A stretch of 64,000 nucleotides of DNA from Halpernia frigidisoli (GTDB lineage Bacteria; Bacteroidota; Bacteroidia; Flavobacteriales; Weeksellaceae), in the NCBI RefSeq assembly GCF_900113805.1, contig NZ_FOQT01000003.1, positions 124,001 to 188,000 of the forward strand. Reading direction: 5' to 3'. The notes below the pieces were generated by a model. The model saw nothing but the letters and a program-made list of their open reading frames with translations. It searched no databases and was not told the DNA's origin. Position numbers and translations under genes: made by a program. The stretch's first letter is position 1. Each line of letters opens with the position of its first letter. Positions 44,605-52,805 of this stretch are shown piece by piece.

Positions 44605-47600
44605 CATAGGATTTAAAATCCTTTCCAGCAAAGCATTAACCTCATCAATATGCTCTACATTTTCTTTCCGCATCATGAGTTGATTGCCATCCGAAGTATG
44701 TTTTTCCTTTAATTTTGCCTCGTGCTGGTTTCTGCTTAAATAATTAATGATGTGTTTAAATCTGTCACTTTGATAAAATTTATCTTGAGGATTTGGCGGA
44801 AAATAACCCAAAAATACACCATTTTTTACCACAATTTTATCAAAACCAATTTCCTCCGCGATCCATTTCAATTCAACTGATTTTAAAAGATTGACGGCTT
44901 CTGATGGCAAACTACCAAAACGGTCTTTCAGGTTTTTCTCGAAAATTTCCATTTCCTTTTTGTTTGGAATTTCTGCTAATTGCTGATATAAAGTCAATCT
45001 TTCTTCCACAGAACTCACGTAATAATCTGGCAACATTAATTCTAAATCGGTGTCAATATTAACGTCTTTTGTTGTTTTAAATAATTTTTTACGGTCGTCT
45101 TCATTTTCAAAAAGATCTTCAAATTCTTCGTCGTCCTGCAATTCTTCCAGGGCTTCCTGCATGATTTTTTGATAGGTTTCAAATCCCATTTCATTAATAA
45201 AACCACTTTGTTCACCACCCAAAAGATCGCCTGCGCCACGAATTTCCAGATCTTTCATCGCAATCTGAAAACCACTTCCCAAATCTGAAAACTGTTCAAT
45301 CGCTTCTAAACGTTGTCGCGCATCGGAAGTGATCATATCAAAAGGCGGCGTTATCAAATAACAAAAGGCTTTTCGGTTGCTTCGCCCCACTCTACCGCGC
45401 ATTTGATGTAGATCTGCCATTCCAAAACGCTGTGCATCATTGATGAAAATCGTATTCGCATTCGGAACATCTACTCCACTTTCAATGATTGTCGTTGAAA
45501 CCAACACATCATATTTTCCTTCCATAAAATCCAGAACATTACGTTCTAATTGCTTTCCTTCCATTTGTCCATGACCTGTAATTACTTTAGCATCAGGAAC
45601 TAAGCGCTGAATTAATCCTGCAATATCTTTTAAATTTTCAATTCTATTGTTAATAAAATAAACCTGTCCATCCCGTTGAATTTCATACGAAACCGCATCA
45701 CGAATAATTTCCTCAGAAAAACCGATTGATTGCGTTTCCACAGGCTGTCTGTTTGGCGGTGGTGTTTTAATTACCGATAAATCTCTCGCAGCCATTAAGG
45801 AAAATTGCAAAGTCCGTGGAATTGGCGTCGCTGTCAAGGTTAAGGTATCAATTGACGATTTTAAATTTTTCAATTTATCTTTTACGGCAACTCCAAATTT
45901 ATGCTCTTCATCAATAATTAAAAGTCCTAAATCTTTAAATTTTACCGCACTTCCAGCCAATTGATGTGTTCCAATAACAATATCAATTTTTCCATTTTTT
46001 AAACCTTCAATCGTTTCGTTTTTTTGCTTTGTCGAACGAAAACGGTTCATATAAGAAATCGTAACCGGAAAATCTTTCAATCTCTCCGTAAAACTTCGAT
46101 AATGTTGAAATGCCAAAATCGTCGTCGGAACTAAAATCGCGACTTGTTTTCCGTCAGTTGCTGCTTTAAAAGCCGCACGAATGGCGATTTCCGTTTTACC
46201 AAAACCAACATCACCGCAAATTAAACGATCCATAATCGTCTCTTTTTCCATATCGGTTTTCACGTCAAAAGTCGCCTTTTCCTGATCGGGCGTATCTTCA
46301 TAAATAAAACTGGCTTCCAGTTCATTTTGAAGGTACGTGTCTGGAGTATAAGCAAATCCTTTCGCAGATTTTCGCTGCGCATAAAGTTTAATTAAATCAA
46401 AAGCGATTTGTTTAACTTTCGCTTTTGTTTTTTGTTTTAATGATTTCCAAGCCGGCGAACCGAGTTTTGAAAGCACAATTTCCCGACCGTCCGGCCCATT
46501 ATATTTTGAAATTTTATGCAAAGAATGAATGGAAACATAAAGCAGATCGTTATTTTTATAAGTTAATTTAAAACATTCCTGTACTTTGCCATTATTATTG
46601 ACTTTCACCAAACCCATAAATTTCCCGACGCCGTGGTCGATGTGCGCAATAAAATCGCCGACTTTTAAAGACATCAGATCTTTTAAAGTCAATTGTTCAC
46701 TTTTGGCAAAATTATTTTTAGCCTGAAATCTTTGGTATCGATCGAAGATTTGATGATCTGTGTAAACTAAAAGTTTGTGCGCATCATCTACAAAACCTTC
46801 GTGCAATTCAGATTTAAAACTTTTAAAAGGCACATTTTTTTCCAAAGATTGAAAAATACTTTCTAATCTGTCTTTCTGTTTTTCCCCGGAAAATGAGATC
46901 CAAATGTCATATTTTTCCGCTAATTTTTCTTCTAAATTTTCCGTTAAAAGTTCGAAGTTCTTATTAAAAGAAGGTTGCGAAGTTTGCTGAAATTCTATAT
47001 TAAAATAGTCTTTTGTAAAGGTTGAATTGGCAATCGAAACAAAATCAATCTGCGTTAATGGCTTTAAATCTTTTTCAAATTCTTGCTCTGAAATAAATAA
47101 TTCCGAAGGTCTTTGATGCTTTATATCTTTATTTAAAGTCTCAAATTTTTCTTCTGCTTTTTTAAAAAACTCTTTAATTTTCAACGCCCCAAATTCCAAA
47201 TTTTTAGATAAAATAAAAGAATCTTTTGGCAGCAATTCCAACATTGAAGTTTTAGACGAAGCCGTCGCCGTGCTCATATTTGAAACCAGTTGAAAACCTT
47301 CTACTTTTTCTTTGGAAAGTTGTGTTTCAATATCAAATTTCTTGATGCTTTCGATTTCATTCCCAAAAAAAGTAATACGAAATGGTTGCTCATTAGAAAA
47401 AGAAAAAACATCTACAATTCCGCCACGTACGGAAAATTCGCCAGGTTCTGAAACGAAATCTGCGGGTAAAAACTGATAATGATTTAGCAATTCATCAACA
47501 AAATCAAAATCCAGTTTATCGCCCACTTTTAAAGTGTGAGAAATAGCGCTGAAATCTTCTTTTTTAATCACTTTTTCTGCAATCGCCAACATCGGTGAAA

Positions 47601-47970
47601 TAATCACTTTTGGCGATTTTTCAGTTAAAATTTTATTTAAAACTTCGGTTCTTAAAACCAGATTGGCGTTCTGGGTTTTCTCAATTTGATAAGGTTCAAG
47701 ATGTGTTTGCGGAAAATAGAGAACATTTTCTTTGCCCAAAAGTTCTTCTAATTCTGTGGTAATGTAAAGCGCCTCTTCCTTATCATCAACCAAAAAGAAA
47801 ATATTTTTTTTCTGTGTTAAAAATAATTCAGCCGTAAAAAGTGAAGTCGCCGAACCTGCAAAACCTTTGACAGAAAGTTTCTTTTTATCTAAATTTTTAA
47901 AGATCTCTTCTGCAAAATTGTTCTTTAATAGATGCGGAAGAAGGCTTTCCTGAATGGATTTTAAGATCAT
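44596..47970 (-). CDS. mfd: transcription-repair coupling factor Mfd
   Basis: Translocase that removes RNA polymerase stalled at lesions and recruits UvrA. 1124 residues, normal length. N-terminal UvrB-like module (SATSLFTAELFL; LYFPQTHLEPYQIEKTQ), RNAP-interaction/CarD-like domain (LKVGDFIAHIDHGVGKFMGLVKV, about 450), superfamily 2 motor with Walker A GDVGFGKTEIA (about 594), DEEH box (LLIIDEEHKFGV), TLTATPIPRTLQFSLM, SGVDVPNANTIFI and QMRGRVGRS, then the TRCF C-terminal domain. The N-terminal UvrB-like module lacks a helicase site, as usual. Confidence 0.98.
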   Translation of the reverse strand: MILKSIQESLLPHLLKNNFAEEIFKNLDKKKLSVKGFAGSATSLFTAELFLTQKKNIFFLVDDKEEALYITTELEELLGKENVLYFPQTHLEPYQIEKTQNANLVLRTEVLNKILTEKSPKVIISPMLAIAEKVIKKEDFSAISHTLKVGDKLDFDFVDELLNHYQFLPADFVSEPGEFSVRGGIVDVFSFSNEQPFRITFFGNEIESIKKFDIETQLSKEKVEGFQLVSNMSTATASSKTSMLELLPKDSFILSKNLEFGALKIKEFFKKAEEKFETLNKDIKHQRPSELFISEQEFEKDLKPLTQIDFVSIANSTFTKDYFNIEFQQTSQPSFNKNFELLTENLEEKLAEKYDIWISFSGEKQKDRLESIFQSLEKNVPFKSFKSELHEGFVDDAHKLLVYTDHQIFDRYQRFQAKNNFAKSEQLTLKDLMSLKVGDFIAHIDHGVGKFMGLVKVNNNGKVQECFKLTYKNNDLLYVSIHSLHKISKYNGPDGREIVLSKLGSPAWKSLKQKTKAKVKQIAFDLIKLYAQRKSAKGFAYTPDTYLQNELEASFIYEDTPDQEKATFDVKTDMEKETIMDRLICGDVGFGKTEIAIRAAFKAATDGKQVAILVPTTILAFQHYRSFTERLKDFPVTISYMNRFRSTKQKNETIEGLKNGKIDIVIGTHQLAGSAVKFKDLGLLIIDEEHKFGVAVKDKLKNLKSSIDTLTLTATPIPRTLQFSLMAARDLSVIKTPPPNRQPVETQSIGFSEEIIRDAVSYEIQRDGQVYFINNRIENLKDIAGLIQRLVPDAKVITGHGQMEGKQLERNVLDFMEGKYDVLVSTTIIESGVDVPNANTIFINDAQRFGMADLHQMRGRVGRSNRKAFCYLITPPFDMITSDARQRLEAIEQFSDLGSGFQIAMKDLEIRGAGDLLGGEQSGFINEMGFETYQKIMQEALEELQDDEEFEDLFENEDDRKKLFKTTKDVNIDTDLELMLPDYYVSSVEERLTLYQQLAEIPNKKEMEIFEKNLKDRFGSLPSEAVNLLKSVELKWIAEEIGFDKIVVKNGVFLGYFPPNPQDKFYQSDRFKHIINYLSRNQHEAKLKEKHTSDGNQLMMRKENVEHIDEVNALLERILNPMLV

Positions 47971-48057
47971 ATTTTAAAATAAATTATACCGAAATTTTAA
48001 ATTTATAAAAACGGCAAAAAACGATTTCGAGATTTCCCCGAGACCGTTTCTAAAGTG

Positions 48058-48065
48058 CAAATTTA
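48058..48065 (-). promoter_or_regulatory. -7 box upstream of mfd
   Basis: Minus strand TAAATTTG, an exact TAnnTTTG match, 88 nt upstream of the mfd ATG at 47970. No clear -33 box. Confidence 0.35.
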
Positions 48066-48203
48066 CAATAAATTTAAATTCTTGAAAAAGAGAAGAAACA
48101 TAAAAAATGCAATTATTAAAATTTGTTAAAGTTTAAAATCCAATATTTTGGATTGATTTTTATTCTAACTTTACTTTATAATCAAACACTAAAATTCCTC
48201 AAA

Positions 48204-48470
48204 ATGAAAAAATTATTAACCGCATTGTCCGTAGTTTTATGTCTAAGTTTTGCAGGCGCACAGCAAACTGCACCTTCTTCAACGTCTAAAATGCAAAAAA
48301 TGAAGCCTAAAACAGGGGCTAAAATGGTAAAACCTGAGAAAAAAATGATGGCTGCAAAACCTGCCATTTCTTCGGGTGTGAAAATGAAAAAAGACGGCAC
48401 GCCGGATAAGCGATACAAAACGTCGCAACATCTTAAAAAAGACGGAACGCCGGACAAACGCTATAAATAA
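48204..48470 (+). CDS. small exported basic protein with two C-terminal KKDGTPDKRYK repeats
   Basis: 88 residues from the ATG at 48204. Signal peptide MKKLLTALSVVLCLSFAGAQ, then a Lys/Met/Pro-rich region with K-M-K-P motifs, then the 11-residue unit KKDGTPDKRYK twice (separated by TSQHL) up to the end. I recall similar short C-terminal motifs in small secreted Bacteroidetes proteins; function unknown. The frame extends upstream to a TTG at 48123, but the signal peptide supports this ATG. Monocistronic, with a strong terminator 16 nt after the stop. Confidence 0.82.
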   Translation: MKKLLTALSVVLCLSFAGAQQTAPSSTSKMQKMKPKTGAKMVKPEKKMMAAKPAISSGVKMKKDGTPDKRYKTSQHLKKDGTPDKRYK

Positions 48471-48485
48471 AAATTCCTTTTTTAT

Positions 48486-48517
48486 AAACCTTACAACAAT
48501 AATGTAAGGTTTTTTTT
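48486..48517 (+). terminator. intrinsic terminator after the 48204 gene
   Basis: AAACCTTACA (48486-48495), 7-nt loop, TGTAAGGTTT (48503-48512), then TTTTT: a perfect 10-bp stem with a strong U-tract. The best terminator in the window. Confidence 0.9.
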
Positions 48518-48534
48518 ATTTAAATTTACCGCAC

Positions 48535-48888
48535 ATGAAATTTCTTTTTATTTCCCTCTTTCTTGTGCTTTGCAGCTGCAAAACCAATGGTGATGAGCAG
48601 GCCAGAGCGTACATTGAAGGAAAAATAACCACGTCACTTTCAACAAATCTCGTAGAACTACAGCTGAAGAGCGAAAATGTCCTCATATCAAAAACAACAT
48701 TAGACCCTTCGAAAAATTTCGTTCTTTCCGGGCCGCTTTTAGGGAAAACATTTTTTTTGGTCAGCAATCAAAAAATCAAAAAATTCACAGCAAGCGCAAT
48801 CCTAAAAATCAGCAAAGACTCTTTGATACTCGAGTTTCCTGCTGGGAAAACCTATATCAATGATCTTGAATTAACATTAAATAAATGA
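48535..48888 (+). CDS. small lipoprotein of unknown function
   Basis: 117 residues. Signal peptide II with lipobox LCSC (Cys 15), then an all-beta-looking domain (ARAYIEGKITTSLSTNLVELQLKSENVLISKTTLDPSKNFVLSGPL) resembling a small carboxypeptidase-regulatory or transthyretin-like fold; this resemblance is by eye only. Overlaps the next gene (ATGA), so the two probably work together at the outer membrane. Confidence 0.78.
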   Translation: MKFLFISLFLVLCSCKTNGDEQARAYIEGKITTSLSTNLVELQLKSENVLISKTTLDPSKNFVLSGPLLGKTFFLVSNQKIKKFTASAILKISKDSLILEFPAGKTYINDLELTLNK

Positions 48889-49493
48889 GGAAATTTTATT
48901 TATTTCTAATATTTCTGCCCTTATTTTTTTTAAGTCAAAAGAAAAAACCGATTGAGATTTTAGGTTCACTTGACGGAAAAGTGCTGGTGATGAAATCATT
49001 TGGCAACAATCAATACAACAAAACTTTAGAACCTTTTGTAGGTTTCGGTTTTGGTCTCAATTTTCTCACCAATATTAAAAACTTCGGCGTAGGTTTCAAT
49101 TATTTTCTTCTAAAAGCCAGCGGAAAACTTGATCAAATCAACGTTTTTGGCAATCTCAGCGCGCCACAGATGAGCCTTTATGAAGCAAATATTATCCACC
49201 AAAATAAACTCGATGAAGAACTTTTGGTCGAAGAATTTGTCGGTTTAAGCGTTTATCGCGTAAAAAGCAAATACATTTCTTCCTCACAAAATTATTTGCA
49301 GGGCAATAACGGTTTCAATTTAGGTTCAAATTTAGCTTACACACTTGATCCTGAAGGTTTTCAACAAATTTATTTGGGCGCTAAATTCAATTTTTATGAC
49401 GCAAAAATCATCAATGAAAACCCTGAAATACAGAAATTCTTTTCACGCGCTTACTTTGCTTCCTTAATTTTAGGGTACAGATATAACTTTTAA
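48885..49493 (+). CDS. putative outer membrane beta-barrel protein
   Basis: 202 residues. N-terminal hydrophobic signal segment (MRKFYLFLIFLPLFFLSQ), repeated amphipathic strands with aromatic residues (FVGFGFGLNFLTNIKNFGVGFNYFLLKASG; SLILGYRYNF) and a C-terminal Phe, as in outer membrane barrels. No known family recognised. Translationally coupled to the preceding lipoprotein. The repeat-rich spacer follows. Confidence 0.7.
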   Translation: MRKFYLFLIFLPLFFLSQKKKPIEILGSLDGKVLVMKSFGNNQYNKTLEPFVGFGFGLNFLTNIKNFGVGFNYFLLKASGKLDQINVFGNLSAPQMSLYEANIIHQNKLDEELLVEEFVGLSVYRVKSKYISSSQNYLQGNNGFNLGSNLAYTLDPEGFQQIYLGAKFNFYDAKIINENPEIQKFFSRAYFASLILGYRYNF

Positions 49494-49505
49494 AATTTTT
49501 ATTTT

Positions 49506-49593
49506 GGCAGACATTTGACTTTGTCGAATGTTCATTTTATATTTTTTATGGCAGCATTTGACTGCGTCGAAAGCTTATTTTTTATTTTATTTG
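49506..49593 (+). repeat. two tandem 44-nt repeat units
   Basis: Units 49506-49549 and 49550-49593 both start GGCAG, continue CATTTGACT and GTCGAA and end in a T-rich tail. A third GGCAGACATTT at 49594 is the edge of dispersed repeat copy B, so the tandem units may be partial duplications of its border. Non-coding. Confidence 0.65.
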
Positions 49594-49676
49594 GGCAGAC
49601 ATTTCCGCCTTCCGTTCCCGCTTTTTTCTATTCCGCTTTGTTTCATAGAAAAAGAGCTCCACTCAAGTCGGGCTGC
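49593..49676 (-). repeat. dispersed structured repeat, copy B (inverted relative to copy A)
   Basis: The reverse complement matches 9177-9263 along almost its full length, including CGACTTGAGTGGAGCTCTTT, AAAAAAGCGGGAACGGAAGG and CTGCCCAAATAAAA. The terminal stem is GCAG/CTGC, where copy A has GCGG/CCGC, and the internal stem is CTTTTTCTAT/ATAGAAAAAAG. Paired changes suggest that the fold is maintained. Confidence 0.75.
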
Positions 49677-49757
49677 AAAGTTTCATTATTCACAAGTTTT
49701 TTTTAACGACAAATCTATTTCACATTTTGAAGACTGCGACAATTACCGAAAACTCTG

Positions 49758-49765
49758 TATTTTTG
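49758..49765 (+). promoter_or_regulatory. -7 box immediately before the GH3 gene at 49770
   Basis: TATTTTTG, an exact match, ending only 4 nt before the ATG. Transcription would begin at or next to the start codon, implying a leaderless or nearly leaderless mRNA. No well-placed -33 box. Confidence 0.45.
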
Positions 49766-49769
49766 TAAA

Positions 49770-51275
49770 ATGATCGGAAAATTTATAAAGAAAACGCTGG
49801 CAAAGATCTGGGCGAAAAACCACGTCCGAAAATCTCAAGATTTTAAAAGCAATGCACTTGAAGATCAACAGGATTTACTATTAGATTTAGTGAAAACTGC
49901 CGAAAAAACTCTATTTGGCAGAGAACACCAATTTGAAAATATCAAAACAATTGAAAATTTTCAAAAACAAGTTTCAGTTTCAGATTACGAAGATTTAAAA
50001 TCTTACATCGAGCGCACAAAAAGAGGGCAAGCCAATATTCTTTGGCCCGGAAATCCGGAATATTTTGCAAAAACTTCCGGCACAACTTCCGGCAGCAAAT
50101 ACATTCCGATCTCAAAAGAAGGAATGCCTTTCCAAACCGATGCGGCGAAAAGTATGCTCTTTCATTACATCAACCAAAAAAATAATGCTGATTTCGTCAC
50201 CGGGAAAATGATTTTCTTACAGGGAAGTCCAAAACTACAAGAAGAATTTGGCATAAAAACCGGTCGACTTTCCGGCATTGTTGCGCATCATATTCCAAAT
50301 TATTTACAAAAAAACCGTCTTCCAAGTTTTAAAACCAACGAAATTGAAGACTGGGAAAAAAAAGTGGATCAAATTGTTTTGGAAACCGAAAACGAAAACA
50401 TGACTTTAATTTCGGGAATTCCGCCGTGGTTAATTATGTATTTTGAGAAATTAATTGAAAGAAATGGTAAGAAAATAAAAGATCTTTTCCCCAATCTTCA
50501 ATTGATAATTACGGGCGGCGTCAATTATGAACCTTACCGTGAAAAAATGGAAAATCTTCTTGGTGGAAAAGTAGATATTTTACAGACATTTCCCGCAAGT
50601 GAAGGTTTCTTTGCCTTTCAGGATGATTATAAAAAAGAAGGACTTTTATTACAAACCAACCACGGAATTTTTTATGAATTTATTCCATTAGAAGAATACG
50701 GAAAGGAAAATGCAACGAGATTAACGTTAAAAGACATTGAACTTAATAAAGATTACGCGTTAATTTTAACCACAAATTCCGGGCTTTGGGCTTATTCCAT
50801 TGGTGATGTTGTAAGATTTATTTCAAAAAAACCTTATCGGATTTTGGTAAGCGGAAGAACGAAACATTTTACGTCTGCTTTTGGCGAACATGTGATTGCG
50901 TTTGAAGTCGAAGAAGCGATAAAAGCGACAGTTTTAAAAAATCCTTCACAAATTACAGAGTTTCATTTAGCGCCACAAGTTACTCCAGAAACAGGTAAAT
51001 TGCCTTTTCATGAGTGGTTTATTGAGTTTGAGAAAGAACCTGAAAATTTAGATTTGTTTAGAAAAACTTTAGACACAGAAATGCGACAGCGAAACTCTTA
51101 TTATGATGATCTTATTTCCGGGAATATTTTACAGCCTTTAAAAATTGTCAATTTGCAGAAAAATGCTTTTCATGATTACGCAAAATCCGAAGGAAAATTA
51201 GGTGGACAAAATAAAATCCCGCGTTTAGCAAATGACAGAAAAATCGCAGATTTTTTAGAAAAATTTGGAAAGTAG
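49770..51275 (+). CDS. GH3-family acyl-adenylate enzyme
   Basis: 501 residues. The GH3 family (named after plant auxin-amido synthetases) adenylates carboxylic acids and usually joins them to amino acids. Visible: FAKTSGTTSGSKYIPIS (ATP/phosphate loop, about 105-121), FPASEGFFAFQ, and a late SGRTKHFTSAFGEHVIAFEVEEAI adenylate motif region. Paralog of 58973-60490 (shared SGTT, ASEGFFA, SGRTKH, GKLGGQNKVPRL-type end). Bacterial substrates are unknown. The start is supported by N-terminal alignment with the paralog. Confidence 0.92.
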   Translation: MIGKFIKKTLAKIWAKNHVRKSQDFKSNALEDQQDLLLDLVKTAEKTLFGREHQFENIKTIENFQKQVSVSDYEDLKSYIERTKRGQANILWPGNPEYFAKTSGTTSGSKYIPISKEGMPFQTDAAKSMLFHYINQKNNADFVTGKMIFLQGSPKLQEEFGIKTGRLSGIVAHHIPNYLQKNRLPSFKTNEIEDWEKKVDQIVLETENENMTLISGIPPWLIMYFEKLIERNGKKIKDLFPNLQLIITGGVNYEPYREKMENLLGGKVDILQTFPASEGFFAFQDDYKKEGLLLQTNHGIFYEFIPLEEYGKENATRLTLKDIELNKDYALILTTNSGLWAYSIGDVVRFISKKPYRILVSGRTKHFTSAFGEHVIAFEVEEAIKATVLKNPSQITEFHLAPQVTPETGKLPFHEWFIEFEKEPENLDLFRKTLDTEMRQRNSYYDDLISGNILQPLKIVNLQKNAFHDYAKSEGKLGGQNKIPRLANDRKIADFLEKFGK

Positions 51276-51294
51276 AAACTCTTATATTTATCAA

Positions 51295-51666
51295 ATGAAA
51301 AATATTATAATAATTTTGCTTTTGCTTGCAACGGTTTCTTGTGCATCAATTAAATATAATCTTTCTCAAGATAAAGGAAATTTTTCTGAAATAAAAGCCG
51401 GTGAGAAATATTCTGTTTTTGATTTAAAAGATAATAAATCAATTATAAATGTAACTTCTATTCAAAATGACAGCATTATTGGAACAAATAAAGATCAAAG
51501 AGTTTCAATTGCTAAAAAAGATATTAAAGACATTGTTAAAAATCAAACCGGCGCAACGGTAAAATTAGCTACCGTTGGTGCGGCCGTAATTTATGGTGCT
51601 TACGTAATTTTGAAAGGTGTTAAAGACACTGCTGAAAGTATCGGAAGGGCACTTCCTCCTTTATAG
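51295..51666 (+). CDS. small lipoprotein of unknown function
   Basis: 123 residues from the ATG at 51295. Signal peptide IIIILLLLATVSCAS with lipobox VSCA (Cys about 16), a short beta-rich middle (YSVFDLKDNKSIINVTSIQNDSIIGTNKDQRVSIAKKDIKDIVKN) and a C-terminal hydrophobic segment (TVGAAVIYGAYVIL). An upstream ATG at 51265 overlaps GH3 and would precede the signal peptide with 10 residues, so I reject it. No known family. Confidence 0.75.
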   Translation: MKNIIIILLLLATVSCASIKYNLSQDKGNFSEIKAGEKYSVFDLKDNKSIINVTSIQNDSIIGTNKDQRVSIAKKDIKDIVKNQTGATVKLATVGAAVIYGAYVILKGVKDTAESIGRALPPL

Positions 51667-51764
51667 TTTTTAGAATTGATCTCAACTTTTAAATAATCGT
51701 AAAATATTATTTGAGCAAACTTTGCATAATAGTTGATACTGTTATTTAAAATCATTAAACTATT

Positions 51765-52796
51765 ATGGAAAATATAAATAATTTAGGAGATCTTCATGGG
51801 AAAACAGTCGTAATAACTGGAGGAACAAGCGGCGTTGGTCGTGCTGCGGCAGAAGCTTTCGCTTTGGAAGGTTGTAATATTGTAATCGCTGCGCGCGGAC
51901 AAGAAGGCTTGGACGAAACTGTGAAATTATGTCACGATTTGGGCGTTGTTGCCCTAGGTGTCTCCACCGACGTTTCAAAGTTTGAAGATGTAGAAAATTT
52001 GGCAAATTTAGCCTTGCAATTTAATGGCAGAATCGATATTTGGGTAAATAATGCTGGCGTAATGGCAAGCGGGAAATTTGAAGATGTTCCGGTGGATGCT
52101 ATGGAACAATTAGTTAAAACTAATCTTTTAGGTTACATGCACGGTGCTCACGCAGTGATTCCGATTTTTAAAAAACAAGGCGAAGGGGTTTTAATAAATA
52201 ATGTATCGATTGGTGGATTTATGCCAGCGCCATATTCTACTGCCTATTCCAGTACAAAATTTGGAATAAGAGGAATGGTTGAAGGACTTCAGGGTGAACT
52301 TTCAAACGAACCGAATATTCACATTGTTGGTTTGTATCCAGGAATTCAAAAATCTACGGGGAATTTACATTCAGCAAAATATTCCGGTTTAGATTTTAAA
52401 ATACCACCTTTTTCCGTTGACCCGAGACAATTAGCTTCAGAAATGGTTAAAGCCGCAAAAAACCCAAGAAAACAAATTATCACAGACGGTTACGCAGCAG
52501 TTATGAAAATTTTATATGGCATTTTTCCGCATACAATTATCAATACGGCTTCTTCACTTCTACGTTTAGCAATGAAAAAAAATACAGATACAAACACGAA
52601 CGGAAATATTCTGCATTCCTCAAATGAACCTCATCGGATTTACGGTGAAATGGCAATTCCTACACCATCAAGAGGCGCACAAAACGCAATGATAGGCGCG
52701 GCGGGAGTTGCAATCGGATTGATTTTATTTAATATGGTCAAAGGTGAAAGCAAGAAAAAAGATAAAAAATTATCTAAAATTAAATCCATTAAATAG
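51765..52796 (+). CDS. SDR-family oxidoreductase with C-terminal membrane anchor
   Basis: 343 residues. Classical SDR: VVITGGTSGVGRAAAEAF (TGxxxGxG), VNNAGVM (NNAG), the catalytic S...Y-x3-K in NNVSIGGFMPAPYSTAYSSTKFG, and GLYPGIQ. After about residue 250 the sequence extends with a polar linker and a hydrophobic segment (GAAGVAIGLILFNMVKG) followed by a Lys-rich end, consistent with one C-terminal membrane anchor. Substrate unknown. An ABC transporter gene starts 10 nt later, so export of an oxidised or reduced small molecule is conceivable. Confidence 0.9.
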   Translation: MENINNLGDLHGKTVVITGGTSGVGRAAAEAFALEGCNIVIAARGQEGLDETVKLCHDLGVVALGVSTDVSKFEDVENLANLALQFNGRIDIWVNNAGVMASGKFEDVPVDAMEQLVKTNLLGYMHGAHAVIPIFKKQGEGVLINNVSIGGFMPAPYSTAYSSTKFGIRGMVEGLQGELSNEPNIHIVGLYPGIQKSTGNLHSAKYSGLDFKIPPFSVDPRQLASEMVKAAKNPRKQIITDGYAAVMKILYGIFPHTIINTASSLLRLAMKKNTDTNTNGNILHSSNEPHRIYGEMAIPTPSRGAQNAMIGAAGVAIGLILFNMVKGESKKKDKKLSKIKSIK

Positions 52797-52805
52797 CTAA
52801 TTCTT

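Noticed and set aside
49506-49676. Possible CRISPR array
   Set aside because: Only two 44-nt units directly abutting each other with no unique spacers and no cas genes.
49515-49773. Two overlapping short frames in the repeat spacer before GH3
   Set aside because: They lie inside the 44-nt units and copy B, give low-complexity Phe/Ser peptides and have no start signal.
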